This document shows, piece after piece, positions 52,255 through 61,038 of a stretch of DNA of 64,000 nucleotides. The stretch lies in assembly GCF_020884795.1 (NCBI RefSeq), contig NZ_BBZF01000014.1:344953-408952 (forward strand), in the 5' to 3' direction. The notes beneath the pieces are model-generated. The model was given only the letters and a program-made list of their open reading frames with translations, did not search any database and was not told where the DNA came from. Both the position numbers and the translations under genes were made by a program. This DNA comes from Micromonospora okii (GTDB taxonomy: Bacteria > Actinomycetota > Actinomycetes > Mycobacteriales > Micromonosporaceae). How positions within the stretch are numbered: the stretch's first letter is position 1; each line of letters opens with the position of its first letter.

Positions 52255-53348
52255 GGCTGGAGATCCTGCCGGTGCTGGGCATCGGCGACGTGACCGAGGG
52301 CGACGACCTGGCGGCGATGGTCGCCACCGCGGCACCGTGGCTGCACGACGGCGACGTGCTGGTGGTGACCAGCAAGATCGTCTCCAAGGCGGAGGGGCGG
52401 CTGGTGGACGTGCCGGCCGACGGGCCGCAGCGGCTGGCCGCCCGGGACGAGGCGCTGGCCGCCGAGACGGCCCGGGTGGTCGCCAGCCGGGGCGCGACCC
52501 GGATCGTGCAGACCCACCACGGCTTCGTGATGGCCTCGGCCGGGATCGACGCGTCGAACGTGGACAAGACCCGGCTGGTGCTGCTGCCGAAGGACCCGGA
52601 CGCCTCGGCGCGGGCCCTGCGGGCGGCGCTGCGCGAGCGCTACGACCTGGACGTCGCGGTGATCGTCAGCGACACCATGGGCCGGCCGTGGCGCAACGGG
52701 CTCACCGACGTGGCGCTCGGGGTGGCCGGGATGCCGGCTATCCGCGACCACCGGGGGGAGATCGACCCGTACGGCAACGAACTCCAGCTCACCCAGATGG
52801 CCGTGGTGGACGAGCTGGCCGGCGCGGGTGAACTGATCAAGGGCAAGTGCGAACAGGTGCCCGTCGCCGTGGTGCGCGGCTACCTCCCGGCCACCTGGGA
52901 CGACGACCTCGGTGCGCGGGCGCTGGTCCGCGACACCGAGCTGGACCTCTTCTCGCTCGGCACCGCCGAGGCCAGGGCTGCCGGTATGGCCGCCGGGCTG
53001 GCCGCCGCGGCGGTGCTGCCCGACGCGCCCGGCGACGCGCCGGCCGACCCGGCGGCGGTGCGGCGGGCGATCGCCGCCGTGGCCGACGTGGTCGCCCCCG
53101 GCACGGTCTTCACCCACGTCACCGACGACGAGGTACGCGCCGCGCTGGTCGCCGCCGTCCCCGGCTGGCCCGAGCGGGCCGCCGACCTGGTGCTCGGCGA
53201 GCCGCCGGCCCCGGCGGACCGGGCCGACCTGGTGCGCTTCGGCGCCGATGTGCAACGCCTGCGCACCGCGCTGGCCGCCGAGGGCGTCCCGTCGGCCCTG
53301 CTGCCGGCCCCGGCTGGCGGCACGGCCGGCGCAGCCCTGGCCCTCTGA
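52251..53348 (+). CDS. fbiB: F420:gamma-glutamyl ligase, short FbiB
   Basis: 365 residues. The ligase domain is intact: VLVVTSKIVSKAEGRLVD, IVQTHHGFVMASAGIDASNV, VIVSDTMGRPWRNGLTDVA, GNELQLTQMAVVDELA and GELIKGKCEQVPVAVV. It adds the gamma-glutamate tail. The last 115 residues are Ala/Pro-rich and have no nitroreductase motif (no RRSVRxF-type box), unlike mycobacterial FbiB of about 450 residues, whose C-terminal flavin domain reduces dehydro-F420-0. A separate reductase must exist elsewhere, or the tail replaces it in some way. Confidence 0.93.
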   Translation: MRLEILPVLGIGDVTEGDDLAAMVATAAPWLHDGDVLVVTSKIVSKAEGRLVDVPADGPQRLAARDEALAAETARVVASRGATRIVQTHHGFVMASAGIDASNVDKTRLVLLPKDPDASARALRAALRERYDLDVAVIVSDTMGRPWRNGLTDVALGVAGMPAIRDHRGEIDPYGNELQLTQMAVVDELAGAGELIKGKCEQVPVAVVRGYLPATWDDDLGARALVRDTELDLFSLGTAEARAAGMAAGLAAAAVLPDAPGDAPADPAAVRRAIAAVADVVAPGTVFTHVTDDEVRAALVAAVPGWPERAADLVLGEPPAPADRADLVRFGADVQRLRTALAAEGVPSALLPAPAGGTAGAALAL

Positions 53349-53447
53349 GGCCGCCCTCGCCATCTGACGGCACCCTGGCTCTCTGCTGCGCCCACCGGCT
53401 CCCCGGCAGCCGGCCGGCGCGCCCCCTCAGCCGTGGAGGGGCTGCCC

Positions 53448-54455
53448 TCAGCCGTCGAGGACCGCGCGGCCCAGCGGGGTGAGGGTGTGCAGGACGGTGT
53501 TGCGGTCCCGGTGGCTGACCAGCAGGCCGGCGTTGCGCAGCACCGTCGCGTGCTGGCTGGCCGCAGCCGGCGAGATGCGCAGGCGGCGGGCCACCTCGCC
53601 GGTGGTGCAGCCGTCGTCGGTGGCCTCCAGCACCGCCGCCCGCGTCCGGCCGAGCAGGGCGGCCAGCGCCTCCCGGCCGCCCCCGGCCCCCGCCGCGCCC
53701 TCGGGCCCGGCCCCGGGCGCGCGGACCAGCCCGCCCAGCCGGTCCACCGGGTAGACGAGCACCGGCGGCAGGGCCGGGTCGAGCAGCGCCACGGGCGTGC
53801 CCGCGCAGAAGAACGAGGGCACCAGCAGCAGCCCCCGCCCGTCCAGGTGCAGCTCCCGGCTGTCCGGGTAGTCGTGTATCTCCAGCACCCCCGCGTGCCA
53901 CCGGGCGAGCGGGCGCAGGCTGGCGAGCAGCCCCTCGACGCCCCCGTCGAGCAGGACCCGGGCGCGGCGCATCCGGTCCGCCTCCACCGCGGCCTGGACG
54001 TGCGGCCAGTACGGGCCCACCGCCAGCGACCGGTACTGCTCCATCGAGTCGGTCAGGCGGCGCAGCATCTCGGGCTCGCCCCGGGCCAGGGCCGCCGCCC
54101 AGGAGGGCACGGAATGCTCCGCCGAGAGCCGGGTGAGGTCCCGGCGCAGCAGCGGCGCGGGAGTGCTCCGTACGGCCTCCAACCCCGCCTCGACGCCCTG
54201 GACGCTCTCGTACGGGGTGAGGAAGTCGGGAAAGTAGCCCCGGCCGGGGTTGACCGCGAAGAGCAGCCGGACCTGGTCGGTGCCGGGATGGCGGCGCAGC
54301 TCCCGCAGGACGCCCCGGTGCCAGCCGGAGGTCAGCGGGTCGCGGCTGCGTGCCTGGAGCGCGTGCACGCTGAGGGTCAGCTCCCACAGCGGGTCCGCGC
54401 CCGGGGCCACCCGGGTACGGAGAACGTCGTCGGGCGAAAAGTGGATCCTCAGCAT
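53448..54455 (-). CDS. ArsR-like winged-helix regulator with large N-terminal domain
   Basis: 335 residues from ATG 54455. The first 230 residues are an uncharacterised sensor-type region (LRIHFSPDDVLRTRVAPGAD, WELTLSVHALQARSRDPLTS). The C-terminal 85 residues are an ArsR HTH (TTGEVARRLRISPAAASQHA, TVLRNAGLLVSHRDRNTVLH). This two-part form is frequent in actinobacteria. A weak dyad TTTTaAG-N6-CTgAAAA at 54534-54553 could be its operator. No metal-binding Cys pair is seen, so it is not a typical metal sensor. Confidence 0.85.
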   Translation of the reverse strand: MLRIHFSPDDVLRTRVAPGADPLWELTLSVHALQARSRDPLTSGWHRGVLRELRRHPGTDQVRLLFAVNPGRGYFPDFLTPYESVQGVEAGLEAVRSTPAPLLRRDLTRLSAEHSVPSWAAALARGEPEMLRRLTDSMEQYRSLAVGPYWPHVQAAVEADRMRRARVLLDGGVEGLLASLRPLARWHAGVLEIHDYPDSRELHLDGRGLLLVPSFFCAGTPVALLDPALPPVLVYPVDRLGGLVRAPGAGPEGAAGAGGGREALAALLGRTRAAVLEATDDGCTTGEVARRLRISPAAASQHATVLRNAGLLVSHRDRNTVLHTLTPLGRAVLDG

Positions 54456-54739
54456 CGGAGCGCTCCCGCGCCGGCGGGCCGAAGGCGTGCCTGCCGACCG
54501 TCTGCACTGTACCCGGGCGGCAGATATCTCCACTTTTAAGCCTGGACTGAAAAACCTCGACCACCCCGCCGGACTTCGGCAAGCTCTGGGGGTGCCCCGG
54601 CACGCCGCCGGTCCGCCGACGCGGCCCGGGGCGCCCGGCCGGGCGAGATCCAGCGGTCGGGCGGCACCACGAGGGCCTGCGGCCCATCGCTCCGCAGGGG
54701 TGCCGCCCGCCCGCCGGCCCGCGCACATAGGCTGATCGC

Positions 54740-55378
54740 GTGCCAGAGGTAAGGAAGGGCCCCCGGTTAACGCCTCCGGTAGAGCAGGGGCCCCCTCTTA
54801 ACAGCGCTCCCGCCGGGGCGTACGCGGACCTGCACGCCGACGCGACCGCCGTACTGGCCGGGTGGACGCCGACCGGCGCGGCGGCCGGCCTGGCCCGCGA
54901 CCGCACCCTCGACCTGCTGGCGGCCGGCCCCGTCGCGCTGGCCCGCGAGCACCGGGTCGGTCACGTCACCGCCAGCGCCCTGGTCCTCGACCCCACCGGC
55001 GGGCGGGTCCTGCTGTGCCTGCACGGCAAGTTCCGCAAGTGGGTGCAGCTCGGCGGGCACTGCGAGCCCGGCGACCGGACCCTGGCCGGGGCGGCGCTGC
55101 GCGAGGCGGTCGAGGAGTCCGGCATCTCCGGCCTGGTGATCGATCCGACTCCGATCGACGTGGACGTCCACCCGGTGGCCTGCGGGGGCGGGTCGCTGCA
55201 CCACGACGTGCGGTTCGCGGTGTTCGCCCCGGCCGGCGCGGTCGAACGGGTCAGCGACGAGTCCGAGGCGCTGGGCTGGTTCCCGCCGGACCGGCTGCCC
55301 GAGCCGCTGGCCGGCGGCACCGCCCGGCTCGTCGCCCCCGCACTGGCCGCCCTGCGCCGCCGGACGCGGCTGAGCTAG
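54740..55378 (+). CDS. Nudix hydrolase with repeat-derived N-terminus
   Basis: 212 residues if started at GTG 54740. The Nudix box reads GGHCEPGDRTLAGAALREAV then EESGI; Asp replaces the first Glu after the GGHxEPG, common in this subgroup. Substrate unknown. The first 22 residues (PEVRKGPRLTPPVEQGPPLN) are encoded by a dispersed-repeat copy, and no plausible ATG or GTG follows for at least 40 residues, so either the repeat has become part of the gene or initiation uses an unusual codon downstream. It converges on and overlaps by four bases the next Nudix gene. Confidence 0.82.
   Translation: MPEVRKGPRLTPPVEQGPPLNSAPAGAYADLHADATAVLAGWTPTGAAAGLARDRTLDLLAAGPVALAREHRVGHVTASALVLDPTGGRVLLCLHGKFRKWVQLGGHCEPGDRTLAGAALREAVEESGISGLVIDPTPIDVDVHPVACGGGSLHHDVRFAVFAPAGAVERVSDESEALGWFPPDRLPEPLAGGTARLVAPALAALRRRTRLS
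54749..54804 (+). repeat. dispersed tandem half-unit repeat, copy 4
   Basis: Reads AAGGAAGGGCCCCCGGTTAA, CGCCTCCGGTAGAGCAGG and GGCCCCCTCTTAAC, the same layout as the copies at 67, 1631 and 39630. It overlaps the first 22 codons of the Nudix gene, which stays open through both half-units. Confidence 0.8.
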
Positions 55379-55989
55379 GCCGGGGCAGTGCCGCCGGGGG
55401 ATGCGCCCAGGAAGGCCAACGCGAGGAAGATCGCCGCCACCGAGGACTGCTCCGTGACCGCGCCGTCGAGAACCAGTTTGAGCGCCCCCGTCGGGGCCAC
55501 CAATCCGACGGCGGGTTGATCGGGTTCGTCCGCCTTCGGCCGGCGCAAGGGATCGACCAGTCGCCCCCGGGCGAGAAAGACGAAGATTCGGGCCGCCGAG
55601 CCGGCGGCGTCTCGGTCGAGTACGCCGATGCGGGTGACGGCGGACGCGACGAATCCCGCCTCCTCGAACAGTTCCCGCCGGGCGGCGGCAGCCGGGTCCT
55701 CGCCGGGTTCCACGCCGCCGCCCGGGAGTTCCCAGTCGCTCCGATTGATGCCGCAGCGGTACTGGCGCACGAGGACGATCTCGCCTTCCTCGGTGACGGC
55801 GCAGGTCAGCGAGACATCGGCCCGCTGGACCAGGTAGTAATCGGTCAGTCGGCGTCCCGCCGGATCGGCGAAGTCGACCCTCTCGACGGTCATCCAGGGC
55901 GTGCGTAGCACCTCTTCGGCGGAGTGGCGCGTCCACGGGGCAGACTCCGCCGAGGCCCAGAGCCGGATCGGCCCGTCAACCGACGACAT
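55375..55989 (-). CDS. Nudix hydrolase, last gene of the cyclase/kinase operon
   Basis: 204 residues from ATG 55989, which lies 14 bases inside the preceding membrane-protein gene. Canonical box GGGVEPGEDPAAAARRELFE then EAGF. The fold VQRADVSLTCAVTEEGEIVL and RQYRCGINRSDWELPGG resembles ADP-sugar/ADP-ribose pyrophosphatases. In this operon it could hydrolyse a nucleotide-sugar-like intermediate or remove damaged nucleotide. Convergent with the other Nudix gene. Confidence 0.88.
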   Translation of the reverse strand: MSSVDGPIRLWASAESAPWTRHSAEEVLRTPWMTVERVDFADPAGRRLTDYYLVQRADVSLTCAVTEEGEIVLVRQYRCGINRSDWELPGGGVEPGEDPAAAARRELFEEAGFVASAVTRIGVLDRDAAGSAARIFVFLARGRLVDPLRRPKADEPDQPAVGLVAPTGALKLVLDGAVTEQSSVAAIFLALAFLGASPGGTAPA

Positions 55990-56851
55990 CGCGGCTGACG
56001 CTCCAGAGAAGTTCGTACTGTTGGAGGAAGTATGCAAACAGGTCATCGTCTTCCGCACCGTTTCCGGGGCGCAGCACCAGGCCGGGGCGAAGATTCGCCG
56101 AGGCTCGGTACGGCAGTAGCTCGACCTGAATCCGGCCGTCGGGAGCCTTGGTGTCGACCATGATGACATTAACCGTCGGGATGATGTCGTAGGAACGCAC
56201 GTCGAACCTGCCGCCCTGCTGTCGAGCTTCTCTGGCGAGGGCGATCATCGCCTCCTGGCTTCTCCGCAGTTCGCGGTGAAACGAATCCTCCTCGCCGAAG
56301 AGTCGCCCCGCGGCGAGATGCACCTGCCGCATTCCGTTGCCGCCGTCGAGCAGCAGGATCCGAACATGGCAGGTCATGGACTTCTCGATCAGAAGTGCCC
56401 GGTAGTGCTCGGCGAAATGAATCAGCGTGGTCCCACCGACGAGGATGGACTCGCGGGCGGGTTTGAGCAGCGGCAGCAGCGGGATCTCCCGGCGCGTGCT
56501 GCGCACCAGGGTGGCGACCTCGACCGGAAACCGGGAGCGGGCGGCCAGGAGTTCGCTGAACTCGTCCATCCGCCGCGCCAGGTCGGCGCCGTTGGCCTCC
56601 ACGGCTCGGTGGGTGCGTTCTAGCAGGCTCTTCCGCTCCAGCAGCGCGGAGGCGAAGAACAGCGACAGCGCGAGCAACGTAATCTGCGGTATCCGCTGGG
56701 CCAACCAGGCAAATCTGTCGAGACCCACGGTCAGGTCGATGGTGGAAATCGTCGCCGAGGCCACCAGCAGGAGGACGACGACGGCGTCGGACAGGCGCGT
56801 GCCGGCGACCTGCCATCGTGCCGGCCGGTGCGCCGCTCGCGGATTCACCAT
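55976..56851 (-). CDS. membrane-anchored protein of unknown family in the sugar operon
   Basis: 291 residues from ATG 56851. Two hydrophobic helices near the start (LSDAVVVLLLVASATISTID and ITLLALSLFFASALLE) anchor a soluble domain of 200 residues with SILVGGTTLIHFAEHYRALL, CHVRILLLDGGNGMRQVHLA and YDIIPTVNVIMVDTKAPDG. The soluble part resembles domains linked to helix-turn-helix regulators (DUF5919-like), but assignment is weak. Overlaps both neighbours, so it belongs to the operon. Confidence 0.78.
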   Translation of the reverse strand: MVNPRAAHRPARWQVAGTRLSDAVVVLLLVASATISTIDLTVGLDRFAWLAQRIPQITLLALSLFFASALLERKSLLERTHRAVEANGADLARRMDEFSELLAARSRFPVEVATLVRSTRREIPLLPLLKPARESILVGGTTLIHFAEHYRALLIEKSMTCHVRILLLDGGNGMRQVHLAAGRLFGEEDSFHRELRRSQEAMIALAREARQQGGRFDVRSYDIIPTVNVIMVDTKAPDGRIQVELLPYRASANLRPGLVLRPGNGAEDDDLFAYFLQQYELLWSVSRDVVG

Positions 56852-57591
56852 GTCGTCGCCCCCAGCGTCACCGGTATGTCCGCGCCCGTGATCCCCGACG
56901 CGGCGTCGCTGATGAGAAATTCGACCGCCGCGGCAATCTCCTCCGGCGCCAGCAGACGTCGGGCGGCGGTGCTGGCCGCATATCCGGCCAGCACTTCCGC
57001 CTCGGTACATCCGGCGGCCTGGGCCGCCGTCCGGGCGGAGCGGCGCAGCATCGCGGTGTCCACCGGCCCCGGCGAGACCGCGTTCACCCGCACACCGCTG
57101 TCGGCCAACTCCAGCGCACACACCCGCGTGAACATGACCAACGCCGCCTTGGCCGCACAGTAGGCCGCGTTCCCGCGTTCCGGAACCCGAGCGGCCTGGG
57201 AGGAGATGTTGACGATGCTGCCGGCTCCGCGGCGCCGCATCGGGGCAGTGACGGCGTGGCTCAGTTCAACGGCTCCGAAGAGGTTGACGTCGAAGGTGTG
57301 CCGCCAGGCGTCCGGATCGCCCCACCGACACACTCCGGCGTTGTTGACGAGCACATCGATGCGGCCGTGCTCGCGCATCACCCGGTCCACCAGTTCCGCG
57401 ACCGCGCCGCCGTCCCGTACGTCGAGCGGCTGGACGGTGAGACCCGGAGCAGCGACGGTCGGCGCGTTCCCGCCGGGTCGGAAGGTGGCGACGACCAGAT
57501 GCCCTGATCGGTTGGCGAGCGTCCGGCAGATCGCACCGCCGATCGCACCGCCCGCACCGGTGACGATGGCGACCGGAGCGTGGCCGCTCAC
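56845..57591 (-). CDS. short-chain dehydrogenase/reductase
   Basis: 248 residues. NAD(P)-binding TGAGGAIGGAICRTLA, NNAG (LVNNAGVCRWGD), catalytic Ser in IVNISSQAA, and YCAAK (Y-x3-K) as AYCAAKAALVMFTRVCALEL. Classical SDR. GTG start overlaps the cyclase stop (GTGA). It could reduce the keto group of the cyclitol made by the adjacent sugar-phosphate cyclase. Confidence 0.9.
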   Translation of the reverse strand: MSGHAPVAIVTGAGGAIGGAICRTLANRSGHLVVATFRPGGNAPTVAAPGLTVQPLDVRDGGAVAELVDRVMREHGRIDVLVNNAGVCRWGDPDAWRHTFDVNLFGAVELSHAVTAPMRRRGAGSIVNISSQAARVPERGNAAYCAAKAALVMFTRVCALELADSGVRVNAVSPGPVDTAMLRRSARTAAQAAGCTEAEVLAGYAASTAARRLLAPEEIAAAVEFLISDAASGITGADIPVTLGATTW

Positions 57592-58676
57592 GCGGAACCA
57601 TCCGAGCCGACGAGACCCACCAAATCATCGATTCCCACATCGTTCGCCACCACCGCCGCTCCGATGGTCGTTGGCAGCACCACCCGCATGGATCCGGCCC
57701 GAACCAGGGCGACCTGTCGCAACGCCGTTCGGTACGCCCGGAGGCCGGCCGGCGAGAAGGCGTGGCCAGTGGGCAGGCCATGCGCGCGGAGAACGGCGGA
57801 GACACGGTCGCCGCTCGCGGCATCCAGCAATCCCCGTCGCACAGCAATCCGGGTGGCGGTCGCCACGCCGATGGCGACGGCCGCCCCATGGCTCACGGTG
57901 TGCTCGGTGGTGGTCTCGATGGCGTGTGCGGTCTCGTGCCCGAAGTTCAACAGCCGGTCGAGATTCGCCTCGAACGGATCCGGTGTCAGCAGCCGCAGTT
58001 TGGCGCGGATCGCCCGCCGGATCACCCGATCCGTGGTTTCGTCGTCTCCCCGCAACCTGCCCCCGGTGGACTCGATCAGCGCGAACAGGTCGGCGTCGGC
58101 AACGAGGGCCACCTTGACGATCTCCGCCATGCCGTCCCGCCAGGCCCCGTCGGGACACGTGTCGAGTAGGTCGGGATCCACAAGCACTAGCCGGGGATGG
58201 TAGAAGGTACCGAGCATGTTCTTGCCAACCGCGGTGTTCACCGCGACTTTCCCACCAATGGCCGCGTCGACCTGGGCGCAGAGGCTGGTAGGGATTGAGG
58301 CGTACGGCACACCGCGCAGATAGCACGCGGCGACGAACCCGACGGAGTCGGTCGTGCTCCCCCCGCCCACGGCGACGAGGGGCGTGGTGCGATCCGCTCC
58401 CAGCGCGTGCAGTCTCGCGATGAGGTCGGCGAAGTCGGACAGCGTCTTGGCGTTCTCGCCGACACGGATGGTCAACTGGTCGACGTGTCGGAACGCTGCG
58501 GACAACGCTGACTCGACCTGTCCCCCGAGCTTCGCGGCGACCGCCTCGTCACTGATCCACACGACCCGGTCGGCCGAGGTGAGCCCGTGTAGGACCGGCC
58601 CGGCGGAGGAGACGGCTCCCCGGTGCACGACCAGTCGGCATGTCGAGGGTCGTTCGAACCTCAGCGTGACGTCCAT
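57588..58676 (-). CDS. sugar-phosphate cyclase (dehydroquinate-synthase superfamily)
   Basis: 362 residues from ATG 58676. Motifs: VGGGSTTDSVGFVAACYLRG, PTSLCAQVDAAIGGKVAVN, KNMLGTFYHPRLVLVDPDLL, GMAEIVKVALVADADLFALI and RLLNFGHETAHAIE. The general family is firm: NAD, zinc (Glu, two His) and the phosphate-binding Lys are conserved. The MAEIVKVALVADADLF stretch is nearer to valiolone or inosose cyclases than to the AEVIKYG of housekeeping dehydroquinate synthase. With a GHMP kinase, SDR and NTP-transferase beside it, a C7-cyclitol or inositol-like pathway from a sugar phosphate is likely. Confidence 0.85.
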   Translation of the reverse strand: MDVTLRFERPSTCRLVVHRGAVSSAGPVLHGLTSADRVVWISDEAVAAKLGGQVESALSAAFRHVDQLTIRVGENAKTLSDFADLIARLHALGADRTTPLVAVGGGSTTDSVGFVAACYLRGVPYASIPTSLCAQVDAAIGGKVAVNTAVGKNMLGTFYHPRLVLVDPDLLDTCPDGAWRDGMAEIVKVALVADADLFALIESTGGRLRGDDETTDRVIRRAIRAKLRLLTPDPFEANLDRLLNFGHETAHAIETTTEHTVSHGAAVAIGVATATRIAVRRGLLDAASGDRVSAVLRAHGLPTGHAFSPAGLRAYRTALRQVALVRAGSMRVVLPTTIGAAVVANDVGIDDLVGLVGSDGSA

Positions 58677-59719
58677 TGTCCCCGGCATCGCACCACTAGT
58701 CCTTCCCGGTCGACCTTCGGTGTGAACACACGGCTCTCGTCGCCCACGATGCGGTGCCACCGGGCTCGTACGTCATCCCGGCACCGCGGATCGACCAGTG
58801 CCCAGACCGCGCCGCCCGCGCCGCCCCCACAGAACCGCGCGGCGCCTGCCTCGGGTGTAACCGCCCCGGCGAGAGCGTGCCCGACGGGGGTCAACGTCTC
58901 GGGCCAGCGGTCCAGCCGGAGCCGGCACTCGCGCCGGAGGTGCTCCGTCGCGTCCCTCCAATCGTCCAGGCTCATTGACACGCCGAACGCACGGGTTACC
59001 AGCGCGCTCTCCAACCAGACCCGGGCCGGTTCCTTCCGCGCCGAGCGCACCCAGACCGCGGTCATCCCGCCGTCGGAATGCGCCTCGTCGGTGAGAGCGA
59101 GGAGAAGACGCCGGTCGAGCTGGGCGCAGAGCGCGGGGTCGGTCAGCTCCGACCGCTCGAATGGCGGCTCCCGCGATGGCGGATGCCAGTTCCACAGGGA
59201 CACGCCGCCGAAGGCGGCGGCGAGGTGATCCTGCAGGCCGACCGGAGTGGGGCTGGTCGCCGCCTCCAGCCGATGCGCGAGGAGGGCGCCGGCCGATCTG
59301 GTCAGCGACCGGTGCGGAAAGTTCGCGAAGGCGTCGGCGGCGGTCACCAACGCCACCATCGCCGCCCCCGAACCGCCCAGGCCCATACCGGGTGGAAGAG
59401 AAGGCACCATCCGCACTGTGACACCGGTCAGCCCGAAATGCGACAGCGCCGCGACGAAGAGCCGGTACCGCGGGTTGTGGGGCACCTCGTCCGGCGAGTC
59501 GAACAGCTCACCGCCCATCTCGTCGATGATTTCCACGCGGTTGTCGATCCGGGCGGCGAGGGTCACGCCGACCCTGCGATCGATCGCTATGTTCACCGTG
59601 CAGGGGGCGGCACAGCGAGAAGCGACGGCGATATCTGGCAGATCAAGGGCGTTTCCGCAGTCCACCCGCAGGGGTGCTGAAGCCGACACGAACGAGGTCG
59701 GTGACCGGCCGCCCCGCAC
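58661..59719 (-). CDS. GHMP kinase (heptose-7-phosphate kinase-like)
   Basis: 352 residues if started at GTG 59719; the N-terminus is uncertain because no ribosome site is clear. The GHMP box MGLGGSGAAMVALVTAAD (P-x3-G-L-x-S-S variant) and CGGGAGGAVWALV near the end are diagnostic. HddA-type D-glycero-alpha-D-manno-heptose-7-phosphate kinases are the closest I recognise. It overlaps the cyclase by 16 bases. Expected to phosphorylate a sugar or cyclitol hydroxyl. Confidence 0.83.
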   Translation of the reverse strand: MRGGRSPTSFVSASAPLRVDCGNALDLPDIAVASRCAAPCTVNIAIDRRVGVTLAARIDNRVEIIDEMGGELFDSPDEVPHNPRYRLFVAALSHFGLTGVTVRMVPSLPPGMGLGGSGAAMVALVTAADAFANFPHRSLTRSAGALLAHRLEAATSPTPVGLQDHLAAAFGGVSLWNWHPPSREPPFERSELTDPALCAQLDRRLLLALTDEAHSDGGMTAVWVRSARKEPARVWLESALVTRAFGVSMSLDDWRDATEHLRRECRLRLDRWPETLTPVGHALAGAVTPEAGAARFCGGGAGGAVWALVDPRCRDDVRARWHRIVGDESRVFTPKVDREGLVVRCRGQWTSR

Positions 59720-59864
59720 GGCGGCCTACCGCACCACGACGCGTCGAACGTTCACCGGCATCCGGACCTCCGCAGGACGAAAACGTTTCGCCAGCGTCGC
59801 CGACACCATCGGCCGCGTCAAGACCACGCTTGGTGACAGCCGGGCCGGCCGGTGTCCGGCCTGC

Positions 59865-60971
59865 TCAGAGGAAGGCCTCGCCTCCGTCGCTCTGCAACGC
59901 TCCGACCAGGCTCTTGACCTCCTGCGCCCGGCTACGGTCGGCGATCAGCAGCACGTCCGGCGTGTCGACCACTATCAGGTCCCGGACGCCGAGACTGGCA
60001 ACGAGCCGCCCGGACTGTGGGAGCACGACCAGCCTCTCACTGTCCTGCAGGAGCACCCGGGACTTGCCCGTCGTCCCCTCCTCGCCGCCCCCGATCACCG
60101 TGTTCTGGTCGCCCTGCTGGCGCAGCACCTCGCCGAGCGTGTGGAAGTCGCCCACGTCGTGCCAGCCGAAGTCGGAGGGAACGGCCGCTACCAGGCCCGC
60201 CTCTGCTGCCCCCTCCATCACGGCGAAATCGACGGAAATCTTCGGCAGCCCGGGCCACACCTCATCGAGCACCGCGTCGCGCTCGGGCTGGTCCCAGGCG
60301 TCAGCAATCCTCAACAGGCCCTCGTGCAACGCCGGCTGCTGACGCCGCAACTCGTCAAGGAACACGTCGACCCGCCAGACGAACATGGACGCGTTCCAGA
60401 AGTAGCGGCCGGAGCGAACGTACTCTGCCGCGACGTCTGCGGTGGGCTTTTCCTTGAAGTGCGTCACCCGCCGGATCGTGCCGTCTCCGACCGGCTCGGC
60501 GCACTCCACGTATCCGTAGCCAGTCTCTGGGTGAGTCGGAGTGATGCCGAAGACCATGAGCCGACCGTCCCGCGCCCCCCGCTCTGCTGCTCGCACGCAC
60601 TCGACGAACCGCTGGTTGTCTCGAACGATGTGGTCCGCCGAGAAAGCACCCATCAGGGCGGTCGAATCGATCCGAGCGATGAGCGCGGCGGCCAGCCCGA
60701 TCGCCCCGCAGGAGTCCTTCCCGGAGGGCTCGATGAGGATGTTCGACTCGGCCAACATGGGAAGCTGCCGGGCCACCGCCGCCGCATGGGCGGTGCCAGT
60801 CACCACGTACGTGCGCTCGGGGCAGGTCACCGGGGCGAGCCGATCGACCGTGCTCTGCAGAAGGGTCGCCGACGTGCCACCGAGCGCGTGCAAGAACTTC
60901 GGGTTACTCGCTCGCGACAGCGGCCACAGACGCGTGCCGCTGCCCCCGGCGGGAATCACGATGTGAAGCAT
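59865..60971 (-). CDS. manC: mannose-1-phosphate (or heptose-1-phosphate) guanylyltransferase
   Basis: 368 residues. The NTP-transferase start AGGSGTRLWPLSRASNPKFL, and further YGYVECAEPVGDGTIRRVTH, FKEKPTADVAAEY, WNASMFVWRVDVFLDELRR, then PSDFGWHDVGDFHTLGEVLR, match the GDP-mannose pyrophosphorylase core; there is no C-terminal isomerase domain. Together with the kinase it could activate a heptose or cyclitol as a GDP derivative. The 145-base gap to the kinase may contain a promoter or leader. Confidence 0.9.
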   Translation of the reverse strand: MLHIVIPAGGSGTRLWPLSRASNPKFLHALGGTSATLLQSTVDRLAPVTCPERTYVVTGTAHAAAVARQLPMLAESNILIEPSGKDSCGAIGLAAALIARIDSTALMGAFSADHIVRDNQRFVECVRAAERGARDGRLMVFGITPTHPETGYGYVECAEPVGDGTIRRVTHFKEKPTADVAAEYVRSGRYFWNASMFVWRVDVFLDELRRQQPALHEGLLRIADAWDQPERDAVLDEVWPGLPKISVDFAVMEGAAEAGLVAAVPSDFGWHDVGDFHTLGEVLRQQGDQNTVIGGGEEGTTGKSRVLLQDSERLVVLPQSGRLVASLGVRDLIVVDTPDVLLIADRSRAQEVKSLVGALQSDGGEAFL

Positions 60972-61038
60972 CCGACCATCATGCCTGAAACCGAAAATAG
61001 GGCATGTCTGGTGTTGAGAACTCGCTCCGACCGAAGCA

